Source: Aurantiochytrium sp. KH105 (Eukaryota; Sar; Bigyra; Thraustochytrida; Thraustochytriidae). From it: DNA of 64,000 nt. How positions within the stretch are numbered: position 1 is the stretch's first letter; each line of letters starts with the position of its first letter. The position numbers and the translations under genes were made by a program. Below the pieces are notes generated by a model. It worked only from the letters and a program-made list of their open reading frames with translations. It was not told where the DNA came from and made no database searches. Positions 54,624 to 63,821 of the stretch are shown here, in pieces. The stretch is taken from NCBI GenBank assembly GCA_003116975.1, contig BGKB01000085.1, forward strand, positions 372,001 to 436,000, in the 5' to 3' direction.

Positions 54624-57600
54624 ATGGTGGCCAACATGCACGGCGCCGTGCTGCGCCACGGCGCGGGCCTCGTGCGCGCGGCCGCGCAGAGGAACGCGCT
54701 CGCGGGGCCGCGCGCGCACGCCGCGAGGGCGCTGAGCGCAGCGGCGTCGCAGGGCGAGGGCAAGAACATCCGCATCGGTATCATCAAGGAGGGCGAGGAG
54801 CGCGTCGGCATGGTCCCTGAGAACCTCGACAAGCTCGTCAAGAAGGGCGCGGAGGTCCAAGTGCAGGACGGAGCCGGTGTCGCCGCAGGATTCTCCAACA
54901 GCCAGTACGAGGCCGCCGGCGCAAAGATCGTCTCCGGCGAAGAGGTCTGGAAGAGCGACGTGGTTGTCACCATCAACAAGCCCTCCTCCGATGACCTCAA
55001 GAAGCTCGAGGACCGCCTCATCGTTTCTCAGCTCCAGGCCCGCAACGACCCGGCCGTCTACGACCAGCTTGCCGAGCAAAAGGCCACCGGCCTCAGCCTC
55101 GACATGCTCATGCGCACCCTCTCGCGCGGCCAGGCCTTTGACGTCCTCAGTTCCCAGGCCAACGTCGCCGGCTACCGTGCCGTCATCGAGGCCGGCTACC
55201 AATTCCAGCGCCCCTTTGCGGGCCAGATGACCGCCGCCGGCCGCATCAACCCGGCTCGCGTCCTCGTATGCGGTACCGGTGTCGCCGGTCTTGCGGCCAT
55301 CCAGGCCGCCAAGAACCTTGGCGCCGTCGTCAACGCCTTTGATGTGCGCGCCGCCGCCGCCGAGCAGGTCCAGTCCATGGGCGCCAACTTTCTCAAGGTC
55401 GAGAGCGACGAGGACGGTTCCGCCGCGGGCGGCTACGCCAAGGAAATGTCCGCCGAGTGGTTTGAAGCCGCGCGCAAGATGCTCCTCAAGGAGTGCGCCT
55501 CCACCGACATTATCATCACCACCGCACAGATCCCCGGCAAGAAGGCCCCCGTGCTCATCACCAAGGAGATGGTCGAGGCCATGCCCAGCGGCGGTGTCAC
55601 GGTTGATCTCGCTGCCTCCACCGGCGGTAACGTCGAGACCACCCAGCTCGACAAGGTCGTCTCCATCACCGGCAAGAATGGCCAGACCATCAACTGCGTC
55701 GGCTACGGCAACATGCCCGCGCGCATGGCCTCGGTCGCCAGTACGCTCTTTGGTGGCAACGTGTCCAAGCTCCTGCTCAGCATGTACGACAAGGAGGGCA
55801 ACTTTGTGGTCAACGAGAGCGACGAGGCCGTGCGCTCCATGCTCATCGTCAACGCCGGCAAGAAGCTCGAGCCCTACAACCCGCCCCCGCCCCCTGTCGC
55901 TCCCGTCTCGGATGAGCCCAAGGAGGAGCCCAAGCCCGTTGACCCCCAGCAAAAGACCCTCGAGACTGTTCTCCTCGGCACCGGTATTTCCAGCGCCGCC
56001 ATTGGCGTCGGCTCCAAGGTCCCCGACACGGGTCTCCTCGCCACCTTTGCCCTCTCCGTCTGGCTCGGCTCTGGCTCGGTCCGCGGTGTCGCCCACTCGC
56101 TCCACTCCCCGCTCATGAGCATCACCAACGCTATCTCCGGTATGACCATCGTTGGCGGCATGCTCCAGCTCGGCGGCGGCATTCTCCCCCACACCATGCC
56201 CCAGCTTCTCGGCGCCACGGCTGTCACGCTCTCGGCCGTCAACCTGACGGGTGGCTTCATGGTCACCAACAAGATGCTCGACATGTTCCGTCGCAAGGAT
56301 GACCCCCCTGAGTTCAACCACTACTACCTTCTTCCCCCTGCCGTCGCCGTTGGTGGCCTCGGCCTCGCTTCCCTTGCCGGCAACTCTTCCGCCGTCGCCG
56401 GCACCCTCGGTCTCGCCTCGGGTCTTGGCTGCATTGCTGGTATCTCGCAAATGTCCAGCCAGTCCACGACTCGCATTGCTCCCTACGCCGCCATGGGTGG
56501 TGTCGGCATGGGTATTGCCAGCGCTCTTCAGGCCATGGACGTCCCTGCCTCCGTGTACGGCCAGCTCGCGATCACCTCGGCCATTGGCGGTGGTATCGGC
56601 TACGCCCTCGCCGGTCGCATTGGACCCACCCAGCTCCCCCAGGCTGTCGCTGGCTTCCACTCGCTCGTCGGTGTTGCCGCTACCTCGACGGCCGTCGGTG
56701 ACTTCCTCACCCACGACTTTACCCACTTTGACGGCTTCCACGCCTCGTCCATCTACCTCGGTGCCTTTATGGGCAGCATCACCGCCACGGGCTCCGTCAT
56801 TGCTTTTGGCAAGCTCGCCGAGATGATGTCCACCGATGCCCTTGCGCTCCCTGGCCGTGATGCCCTCAACATTGGCATGGGCGCTGGCTCGCTCCTTGGT
56901 CTCGCTGGCTTCCTCACGACCTCGGACCCGACCATTGCTGGCGCCTGCCTCGCCTCGGGTGTTGGTCTCAGTGGTCTCATGGGTCTGCACATGACCGCCA
57001 GTATTGGTGGCGCTGACATGCCCGTTGTCATCACTCTTCTCAACTCGTACTCTGGCTGGGCGCTTTGCGCCGAGGGCATGATCCTCGACAGCCCTGTGCT
57101 CACCATCGTCGGTGCCCTTATTGGCAGCTCCGGTGCCTTCCTCACCAACGTCATGTGCGAGGGCATGAACCGCTCGCTCGCCAACGTTATCCTTGGCGGC
57201 TTTGGCACTTCCACCGGTGGTGCTGGTGTCGCTTCGGATGACGACCTCGTTGTTACCGAGATTGACTCGGCTGGCACCGCCGAGGCCCTCAAGGGTGCCT
57301 CCAAGGTGCTCTTTGTTCCCGGCTACGGTCTTGCCGTGGCCCAGGCCCAGGGCATTGTTGCTGACATTTCCAGCAAGCTCATTGCCGAGGGCAAGACGGT
57401 CCACCACTGCGCCCATTCGGTCGCTGGCCGCATGCCTGGTCAGCTCAACGTGCTTCTTGCCGAGGCCGGCGTCCCTTACGACATTGTCCTCGACATGGAG
57501 GAGATCTCCGACGACGAGATGGCCGATTACGACGTTGCCGTCGTCATCGGCGCCAACGACACCATCAACAAGGCCGCTCGCGACGATCCTTCCTGCGCCA

Positions 57601-57779
57601 TTGCTGGCATGCCCGTCATCCCCGTCTGGCTCGCCAAGCACTGCGTCGTCCTCAAGCGCAGCGCCAACCCGCGCTCCGGTTACGCCAACCTTGCCAACAC
57701 TACCTTTGGCGAGAACAACTGCGACCTGCTCCTCGGTTCTGCCAAGGATACCCTCGAGCAGATCCGCTCCAACCTTTAG
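54624..57779 (+). CDS. NNT: NAD(P) transhydrogenase, proton-translocating, single fused polypeptide
   Basis: The protein has 1051 residues from ATG 54624 (MVANMHGAVLRHGAG). It couples hydride transfer from NADH to NADP+ with proton movement across the inner mitochondrial membrane. The first 45 residues are Arg/Ala-rich and fit a mitochondrial presequence. Domain I (NAD-binding, PntA-like) follows: IGIIKEGEERVGMVPE, the RNDPAVYDQL loop region, VLVCGTGVAGLAAIQAAKNL and GGVTVDLAASTGGNVE. After a Pro-rich linker (PPPPPVAPVSDEPKEEPKP) comes membrane domain II with many Gly/Ala-rich helices. Domain III (NADP-binding) is at the end: VPGYGLAVAQAQ, HCAHSVAGRMPGQLNVLLAEA, VVIGANDTIN. The alpha-then-beta fused order is as in animal NNT and many protists. 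Third-position G/C bias is extreme, as expected for high expression. Confidence 0.95.
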   Translation: MVANMHGAVLRHGAGLVRAAAQRNALAGPRAHAARALSAAASQGEGKNIRIGIIKEGEERVGMVPENLDKLVKKGAEVQVQDGAGVAAGFSNSQYEAAGAKIVSGEEVWKSDVVVTINKPSSDDLKKLEDRLIVSQLQARNDPAVYDQLAEQKATGLSLDMLMRTLSRGQAFDVLSSQANVAGYRAVIEAGYQFQRPFAGQMTAAGRINPARVLVCGTGVAGLAAIQAAKNLGAVVNAFDVRAAAAEQVQSMGANFLKVESDEDGSAAGGYAKEMSAEWFEAARKMLLKECASTDIIITTAQIPGKKAPVLITKEMVEAMPSGGVTVDLAASTGGNVETTQLDKVVSITGKNGQTINCVGYGNMPARMASVASTLFGGNVSKLLLSMYDKEGNFVVNESDEAVRSMLIVNAGKKLEPYNPPPPPVAPVSDEPKEEPKPVDPQQKTLETVLLGTGISSAAIGVGSKVPDTGLLATFALSVWLGSGSVRGVAHSLHSPLMSITNAISGMTIVGGMLQLGGGILPHTMPQLLGATAVTLSAVNLTGGFMVTNKMLDMFRRKDDPPEFNHYYLLPPAVAVGGLGLASLAGNSSAVAGTLGLASGLGCIAGISQMSSQSTTRIAPYAAMGGVGMGIASALQAMDVPASVYGQLAITSAIGGGIGYALAGRIGPTQLPQAVAGFHSLVGVAATSTAVGDFLTHDFTHFDGFHASSIYLGAFMGSITATGSVIAFGKLAEMMSTDALALPGRDALNIGMGAGSLLGLAGFLTTSDPTIAGACLASGVGLSGLMGLHMTASIGGADMPVVITLLNSYSGWALCAEGMILDSPVLTIVGALIGSSGAFLTNVMCEGMNRSLANVILGGFGTSTGGAGVASDDDLVVTEIDSAGTAEALKGASKVLFVPGYGLAVAQAQGIVADISSKLIAEGKTVHHCAHSVAGRMPGQLNVLLAEAGVPYDIVLDMEEISDDEMADYDVAVVIGANDTINKAARDDPSCAIAGMPVIPVWLAKHCVVLKRSANPRSGYANLANTTFGENNCDLLLGSAKDTLEQIRSNL

Positions 57780-58372
57780 ACAGCTTAGCCTCTGGGAAAA
57801 ACGAAGATTTTTTTTTTCTGGTGTTTTCAATCGATACACCACAAGTCTTGTTTCCGTCGACGACTTGGTTGCTAGAATCAGGCCTTCAAGGCCAAGCATT
57901 TGTCTTGCTTCAGCATTTCATTCTTCTTTAACTTTTTTCCACGTAATATCGAGCCGCTTGAGGACCAAAATGATAAATCAAGCGTCCGCAGAGATAGATC
58001 TTGGACATTCAAACAATCGTCCCTGGTTCATTTTCTCCATCCCTTGTCAGCGAGACCATCCGCGTGGACTCGCTCGTTCTTCGCAGGCAGCAGCTGCGTC
58101 CTCGCGGCCTCGCGCGGGCGTCCTCGCGGCCTCGCGCGGGCGTCCTCGCTCCCTCTCTTCTCTCTCTCTCGCTCATTCCTTTTCTCAAATAAAAGTTCTC
58201 TTTTCGATTTGCTAGTTTGCACTCATGCTCATTGACGAAATGCATCGATAGACTTTTTCGTATTTCTTGCTTGCTTTCAACTTTTCAGGCGCGCCTCATC
58301 GAAACGCGTTGAAACTACGTTCTCCCCTCACGCCTCGACCTCGTAAAAAAAAACAACAAAAAACGCGTGAAC
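57780..58372. other. Convergent intergenic region
   Basis: It lies between the 3' ends of the transhydrogenase and EMC1 genes. A 22-bp tandem repeat sits at 58096-58149; otherwise nothing is seen. Confidence 0.6.
58096..58149. repeat. 22-bp tandem repeat, about 2.5 copies
   Basis: Perfect copies at 58096-58117 and 58118-58139 (start GCGTCCTCGCGG), then a partial third. Confidence 0.9.
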
Positions 58373-61363
58373 TCACTTCCATGTCTCATCCAGCGTCGAC
58401 TTGCCCACCGCCTTGGACAGATAGATGGTGAGTGCGAGAAGCGCAGCAATAAGAGCGAGAAGGAGACCCGAAGCAAAGTCCTCGTCGAGAACATCGAAAC
58501 CGCGAGAAGGCATGACACGCGTGTAAAAGATATCGAGACCTGCAGCAAGAACCAGGGAGGTCGACTCGAGGCGCGTCGCAAAGCTGCGAATGAGACGCAA
58601 CTGCGGGATTGACTCGTAGTACGTAATGGTCTGCGTCGGAATCAAGGGCAGCTCCGGCGCGTACAGCATGAGGCCCTCCTCCTTCTCCATGTCGCTCAGC
58701 TTGCCAACAGGCCGCCGAGGGCTGAGAATCTGCGGCAGCTGCATGTTCACAGCCCCGTTCGCCGTGCCAATGAGCACGCGGCGGTCCGCGATACCAAAGC
58801 GAGTCTTGGTCACGCCAAGAGCCGCAATGGCGCGCTCCGTGTAAAACGTCTTTTGCTGCACATTCGGCATCATCGAGTCGTCAAAGGCAGACATTGCCTT
58901 GCCGCTGCCCATGTTGGGACGCGATGACCAGATGTTCAGCTCGCGGGGACCAATTTCGCCCTCAAAAAGACCCACCACAGACACCTCCTGGCGACTCTTG
59001 ACCTGGTTCCAGAACGAATAGGTCACCGTGTTGTCGGCCAAAACAGCATGGACAGGGCCCGTCGACTTTTTGTGAGTAAAACGGGAAATCACCCGACCCG
59101 AGATTCCGTTGAGAATAGAGACTTGCAAATGCGGACCACTCTGCGTGGCCACCATCAAGAGGTGCGGGTCCACAAACTTGACGAGCACGGCTCCGTCGCC
59201 GCGCTTGATGCCCGGATTGTTGAGCGCGCCGCCGCTTTGGCCCTCGACAGCGAGAAGGGTCTGCGACGCAGGGACAATAATGGACCACAGCTCTACGCCA
59301 GCGCGTTGCGAGGGGTCGACGGCATAGCCCGTGAGTGCGCCCGTCTCGTTCGAATAGACGACAAAGTGCAGGGCGCGCAACTGGTCCTCGAGCTGCAAGA
59401 CAGATTCGGTGCGGCTCGAGGGAAGGACGTGTACCCGCTGCGCGTGGTCAAGAGCAATCAAGACGGCTGCGGGGCTGACATCTTCTTCACTGGACGCGGC
59501 GCTGGGGAAAATATCGCCCGGGAGAACAGCAATTTGCGCCAAGGGCGTGTCAATGTCCTCGACCCTGGTCACCGCGCCAGTAATGGCATTGCGCCAGGTG
59601 ACGCGGCCGTGCGCTTCGTCCACGATTGCCACCTCGGCAGGGTGATCAAGACCGGCTTCGCGCGCGCGCGTGACGAAAAGACGCGATCCAGGGGACTGCG
59701 CGGCCCAAAGGAGACTGCCATCGGCCGAGTTGAGGCCGAAGACCTTGCCGCTCGCACTGCGCAAGACCAAAACACGGCGAAAGCCAAAGGAAAACATTTC
59801 GCCCTGCGAAAGGCTCTCGGCACGCGGGAGCTCCCCGCGAATGGCCTGCACCAGCATCTTGCCCTGCGAAGCGACAAACTCGCTCAGATGCTGTGTGGCC
59901 GCGCCAAAGAGAGACTGAACAAAGCGTTGCACCGTGCGCACCTGGTCCTTGAGCCTGAACATGAGAATGCTTGCATGCGAGCCGTGCGCAAAGACGTGCG
60001 CGGCCTCGTCACCCAGCGATCCGACTTCATCCGTTGGCGGCAAATCCACTGCCACGGCTTCCACGACGTTGGCCAAAGCCTCCTCGCGAACAAAGAGCGT
60101 GCTTGCCTCGCTTGCGCCAGACTCGATCTCGATGCCCACGGCAGACGCATCCTCAAACACAAAGATGGCACGCGTGCCAGTGCTTGAGTCGCCCACGATG
60201 ATTCTTTCAACGAGCCCGCGCGCACCCGATTGGCCTTGCGGCTCCGGAAATGCAATCTCAGTGACGCCGCCCGCCGATTGCACGAGTACGCGCGAGATTG
60301 GGCCGCACTGCGCCTCGTCACCGGTACCGGAAGCGGTGCTGCTCTGTACCGCGGCGATGACCGATGCACCGCTCACACCAATTGCAGCGGCCTCGACGCC
60401 CTTGAGAGCCTCTGCGATCTTGAGTTCGCCATCAACCGCGTAGATAACACCAGCATCCGTGGTGAAGAAGCGCGCGGAGCCAAGCGACTGTACCGAGCCC
60501 TTGATCGAGGGAGCGTTCGTGAGCTCTTGCAGTTGGTTCGCAACGCAGTCAAAAGCGACGAGGGCGCCGGACTCCTTGCGCACAAAAAGTAGCGCAGAGC
60601 CCACCTTGGCCACGCCGCTCTTAAGCACGGTGATTTCATCAGCAGAGACGCCTTCGAGACCCGAAACCGGGTCAAGGGTGGCGCCCGAGTTCGCGAGCTT
60701 GCGAACCTCGAGCTTACCGGTCTTGATATCCACGCCATAGGCCATGATAGAGGGGCGCTTGCGCTTGCCACCCGTCGCGCTACCAGCGGCCTCGACAAGA
60801 CCTTGCCACGCAATGGTCTTGTCGAGATCGACCTCGTGGAGCACGCGTCCCGAAACACCGTCCAAGACGACAAATTGAAACGGCGTAAGAGCCGCCACGT
60901 CGGGCGTGCCATCGTTGTTAAAATCGTTGTCGAGAAGTTCGAGAACACCCGTCGCATCCGCATCGGCATTGTCGCAGATCTTGGCGTCCCATTCGAGGCC
61001 GGCTTGGCGGGAGTCAGACGTCACCACGCCACCGGACGGGGTCGCCCAAAGCTCGATGACGCACGCGTCGGCCGATGCCGTCGCAAAAAGTTCGTGCTTG
61101 ACTCGAGAAGCCAACGGCGCAGATCGTGCCGTGGGCAGGGTCTCGCGCCAGACCACCTCGCCATCCGTCATGCGCACGGCGCCGACCGTGGCCTGGGTCG
61201 TTGCGACGAGGGCCAGGTCGTCATCCAAAAAGACGCCGTGCGCATAGGCGCCGAGATTGCGCACCGTCCAGTCGTTGACGCCAGCCTGGTCCTCGTGCAG
61301 GCCGTGCGCAACACTGACGGCCGCCGCCAGCACGGCGGCCGCCATGCGCGCCGTCGCCGTCAC
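58373..61363 (-). CDS. EMC1: ER membrane protein complex subunit 1
   Basis: The protein has 996 residues from ATG 61363 (MVTATARMAAAVLAAAV). EMC1 is the large lumenal subunit of the ER membrane insertase complex. A signal peptide (AAAVLAAAVSVAHG) is followed by LHEDQAGVNDW, the typical EMC1 start just after cleavage. The body is two beta-propeller-like regions with Trp/Asp repeats (DGEVVWRETLP, DGSLLWAAQSP). The C-terminal block is the most conserved: SSRPN, RAIAALGVTKTRFGIADRRVLIGT, YAPELPLIPTQTITYYE, and IFYTRVMPSRGFDVLDEDF, then one transmembrane helix (LLLALIAALLALTIYL) and a short cytosolic tail. The length matches animal EMC1 (about 990). ATG 61342 is a possible later start. Confidence 0.94.
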   Translation of the reverse strand: MTATARMAAAVLAAAVSVAHGLHEDQAGVNDWTVRNLGAYAHGVFLDDDLALVATTQATVGAVRMTDGEVVWRETLPTARSAPLASRVKHELFATASADACVIELWATPSGGVVTSDSRQAGLEWDAKICDNADADATGVLELLDNDFNNDGTPDVAALTPFQFVVLDGVSGRVLHEVDLDKTIAWQGLVEAAGSATGGKRKRPSIMAYGVDIKTGKLEVRKLANSGATLDPVSGLEGVSADEITVLKSGVAKVGSALLFVRKESGALVAFDCVANQLQELTNAPSIKGSVQSLGSARFFTTDAGVIYAVDGELKIAEALKGVEAAAIGVSGASVIAAVQSSTASGTGDEAQCGPISRVLVQSAGGVTEIAFPEPQGQSGARGLVERIIVGDSSTGTRAIFVFEDASAVGIEIESGASEASTLFVREEALANVVEAVAVDLPPTDEVGSLGDEAAHVFAHGSHASILMFRLKDQVRTVQRFVQSLFGAATQHLSEFVASQGKMLVQAIRGELPRAESLSQGEMFSFGFRRVLVLRSASGKVFGLNSADGSLLWAAQSPGSRLFVTRAREAGLDHPAEVAIVDEAHGRVTWRNAITGAVTRVEDIDTPLAQIAVLPGDIFPSAASSEEDVSPAAVLIALDHAQRVHVLPSSRTESVLQLEDQLRALHFVVYSNETGALTGYAVDPSQRAGVELWSIIVPASQTLLAVEGQSGGALNNPGIKRGDGAVLVKFVDPHLLMVATQSGPHLQVSILNGISGRVISRFTHKKSTGPVHAVLADNTVTYSFWNQVKSRQEVSVVGLFEGEIGPRELNIWSSRPNMGSGKAMSAFDDSMMPNVQQKTFYTERAIAALGVTKTRFGIADRRVLIGTANGAVNMQLPQILSPRRPVGKLSDMEKEEGLMLYAPELPLIPTQTITYYESIPQLRLIRSFATRLESTSLVLAAGLDIFYTRVMPSRGFDVLDEDFASGLLLALIAALLALTIYLSKAVGKSTLDETWK

Positions 61364-61842
61364 CATCGTGCGCGTCCTCCCTCCGCGCGCCACGTGCAGA
61401 GCGACCTCGTATCCGCGCGCCACGGGGGCAAAACAACCTCTCGATGAAGAAGGAAAGCTCAGGAAGAAGCTCGGTCGCGCCGCGAGCGCGCGCCGAGTGC
61501 CGCTGCAAGCAGATGCGGTGCCGGGCACAAGCGGGCACACACGCTCCCCGCGCTCCGGCGAGGACGAGCGCGATCTGGGCGAGCAGGCAAAGGTCTTTTG
61601 CTGCTGCGCTGCGGCTGATGTGCTGGCGCCTCCAGAATGTCATTCGCTCGAAGCGGGGAAAATAGGGCCGCTTTTTCCATGGATACATGGCTAATTCGAC
61701 CCGGCTTGCTTGACAAGGCTTCGGCATGTCAACAAACAAATCAGATGATCGCTTGCCAGAATGCAAAGGGACAAAGATATGGCTTCTTTCGGATAACTGC
61801 TTGCCAGATCGAGAAGAGATGGCGTATGTCGTGAGCTCCGGG
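61364..61842. other. Intergenic region
   Basis: It lies between the EMC1 start and the 3' end of family gene 5. No gene or notable repeat is seen. Confidence 0.6.
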
Positions 61843-63078
61843 CTAGTTCATGTTTTGGAGGTTGTTAATGTACTCGGCTCTGACCCTCTCGCGAACCTTG
61901 CGCTCGGTATCCTTCACTTCTCTCATCAGCGCGGCGATTTGTTGCGCCTGGTCTTCGTTCTCACGCTTGAGAAGACAATTTTTTTCCTCTAGATCGATTT
62001 TTTGCGACCTGAGTGCACAGATCACTTTCTTTGTTGCAGTGTGTGCGTCTTCCTCTTGCCGAAATTTGCGCTTGTACTTGTTGTCTTTCTGCTTGGGGTT
62101 CTCAACAGTCTCATTGTTGAGTGTAGGATCCTCTTGGCCTGACGCACGGCGAGTCAAGGTCGAAGAGGACGACGAGGCCACGGCCACTCGATCGTTGGTG
62201 GACTGAACCTGCGGTGCTGGGGTGTTGTCTGAGCTCGGGCTCTGACACGGCACGATGACCTTGAATTTAATGCGGAAGCTTTTCGACGGCTCCGTTTCAG
62301 CTTGTACTTTCACGCTGAGACCAACCTTTTCTGTTTCCAACGCGCGGTTCCAGGCTTTCTCATAAATTTCACAGTCCAAAAGGCCAGTGGAGGCAACCTT
62401 CGACTTCTTGAAAAGGTTTTCGAGGGCCTCCATGAACACCGAGTGTGAACGCTTGAGATTCGTTATCTTCTTCTTGTCGTTTGACTCGGACTGAAACTCC
62501 ATGCTGTATCCCGTGTTCTTGTAGAGAAAGAGATTCGCCTCAATGTTGCCAATCCCGGAAATCTTGCTTTGAGCGAAATTCACAACATCCTTGGTGTGTT
62601 CAGCGACAATGTGCTCCAGCGTCTCGTTGTCATTCGAATGGTTCCGACGCGGCGGTCCATGTCCTTGCTCGTGGGCATTCATTCCTGCATCGTTGTCTTG
62701 CTGGCTTTTACGGCGACGCTCTTCGCCGATGCCCCTGGCTCTGCGTTGACGTTTCCCGTCATTGGAAAGTGGCTCAGCAGCACCGAGTCCAGAAGTGCGA
62801 TCTCCTTCTTCGGACTCACCATTGCTCTCGTTCTGAAAGCGATTGCCATGGCCATCGTTGCCATGTTCATTTTTTCCACCACCGCTGTTCTCTCGGACAC
62901 GGGCGCCGCCATTCTGACATAGGCTGTCATCGCCGGACATCTCGTTGTCCTCCAAGGTCAAATCCAGTCCCCCTCTTGTTCTACCCTCGTCCATGGAGTC
63001 CGGGGTACGCGATACTCGGAGCTGCGCATGGCGTTGGTCGCCATGCACTACTGCCACGATATCGTCATTGCTCGTCAT
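61843..63078 (-). CDS. Coiled-coil protein, WNxAL family member 5
   Basis: The protein has 411 residues from ATG 63078 (MTSNDDIVAVVHGD). Residues 1-150 are charged and Asn/Gly/Glu-rich with a GKRQRRARG patch and an EERRRKSQQ patch. The core (about 150-285) includes FMEALENLFKKSKV and EKAWNRALETEKVGLSVKV, matching IWNSAI / LWNNAL / IWNAAL of genes 1, 2 and 4. A Ser-rich linker (VAVASSSSSTLTRR) leads to a coiled coil from about residue 330 to the end (KIDLEEKNCLLKRENEDQ). It sits 16 kb from the tandem cluster and on the opposite strand. Function unknown. Confidence 0.78.
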   Translation of the reverse strand: MTSNDDIVAVVHGDQRHAQLRVSRTPDSMDEGRTRGGLDLTLEDNEMSGDDSLCQNGGARVRENSGGGKNEHGNDGHGNRFQNESNGESEEGDRTSGLGAAEPLSNDGKRQRRARGIGEERRRKSQQDNDAGMNAHEQGHGPPRRNHSNDNETLEHIVAEHTKDVVNFAQSKISGIGNIEANLFLYKNTGYSMEFQSESNDKKKITNLKRSHSVFMEALENLFKKSKVASTGLLDCEIYEKAWNRALETEKVGLSVKVQAETEPSKSFRIKFKVIVPCQSPSSDNTPAPQVQSTNDRVAVASSSSSTLTRRASGQEDPTLNNETVENPKQKDNKYKRKFRQEEDAHTATKKVICALRSQKIDLEEKNCLLKRENEDQAQQIAALMREVKDTERKVRERVRAEYINNLQNMN

Positions 63079-63254
63079 AGTGCAAGAAGCACCTCGTCTT
63101 CTGCGTCTCGGTCTCTTGTCGTCTTTGCAAGTGAACAAGCTTTGGCTTAGGTCAGCTTACGGGTTTGGCGAAAGGTTCTGCTCGTCGCTCCGGCCATGCT
63201 CTCTCCGGTCTCCCCATACTTCTTCGCGGGCTCGCCGGACTTTTTAGGCCCCGA

Positions 63255-63336
63255 AAGAGAGCGAGTGAGTGTTTTTGAGAGCGCCGCGAGAGCACTGCGA
63301 GAGCGCCGCGAGAGTGCTGGGCGCTCTCAAATATGA
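63255..63336 (-). promoter_or_regulatory. GCTCTCA/GAGAGC element cluster upstream of family gene 5
   Basis: Read on the minus strand: TTTGAGAGCGCCC, then several (A/G)CTCTCGCGG units and GCGCTCTCAAAAAC, within about 180-260 bp of the ATG at 63078. Both ends carry the TGAGAGCGC / GCGCTCTCA half-sites seen as one palindrome before gene 1. Confidence 0.5.
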
Positions 63337-63390
63337 AGCTCGACCTTCTTTGGACGTCTGCGTCTGTGCTTGCGTCGAGTCATTGTGATG

Positions 63391-63408
63391 CGCGCGCGCG
63401 CGCGCGCG
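63391..63408. repeat. GC dinucleotide run
   Basis: About nine tandem GC units. Confidence 0.85.
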
Positions 63409-63821
63409 CCAACCCTCTCCGATCGACCACGCACGCGTCTGCGTGCGTCGTCCCGCGCTTGAAGAGAGAGCGCAAGTGCATTGGCTGCTCCCTTGCAGTG
63501 AAGGAGCGAGGGCACCGTCGGGAAGGCAAGGCTCGCTCGGGGGCAACCTTGTGAGGCAGACAGCTCGCGCGCGGCGTTGGAGAAAGCAAGAGCAGAAATG
63601 TGAAAGACATTGAGGAGATGATTGGATTGCTCCGCGTCGAAAGTATTCCACAAGGAGGGAACTTCCTCTGGGAACGATATCTTCTTTGAAGAGTTTCGTT
63701 CCACGGAATGTCAAAAGCGAATGCTTCCAGCGGGGAGCTACGAATGCACAATAGATAAAGACTGCTTGTTTAGTACAGGTTGTACGCGCAGAAATGCGCA
63801 GACTATCGCGAGCTTCCTAGT

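Larger units (their letters stand above)
63079..63821. other. Intergenic region with GCTCTCA cluster
   Basis: Upstream of family gene 5 it holds the GAGAGC/GCTCTC cluster (63255-63336) and a GC dinucleotide run (63391-63408). Other open frames have no recognisable domain. Confidence 0.55.

Noticed and set aside
54381-57899. Very long open frame antisense to the transhydrogenase
   Set aside because: It mirrors a highly expressed gene with extreme G/C third-position bias, which leaves the antisense frame free of stops; its translation is Gly/Val/Asp-rich with no domain.
59048-60187. Plus-strand open frame inside EMC1
   Set aside because: It is an antisense shadow of a well-recognised gene.
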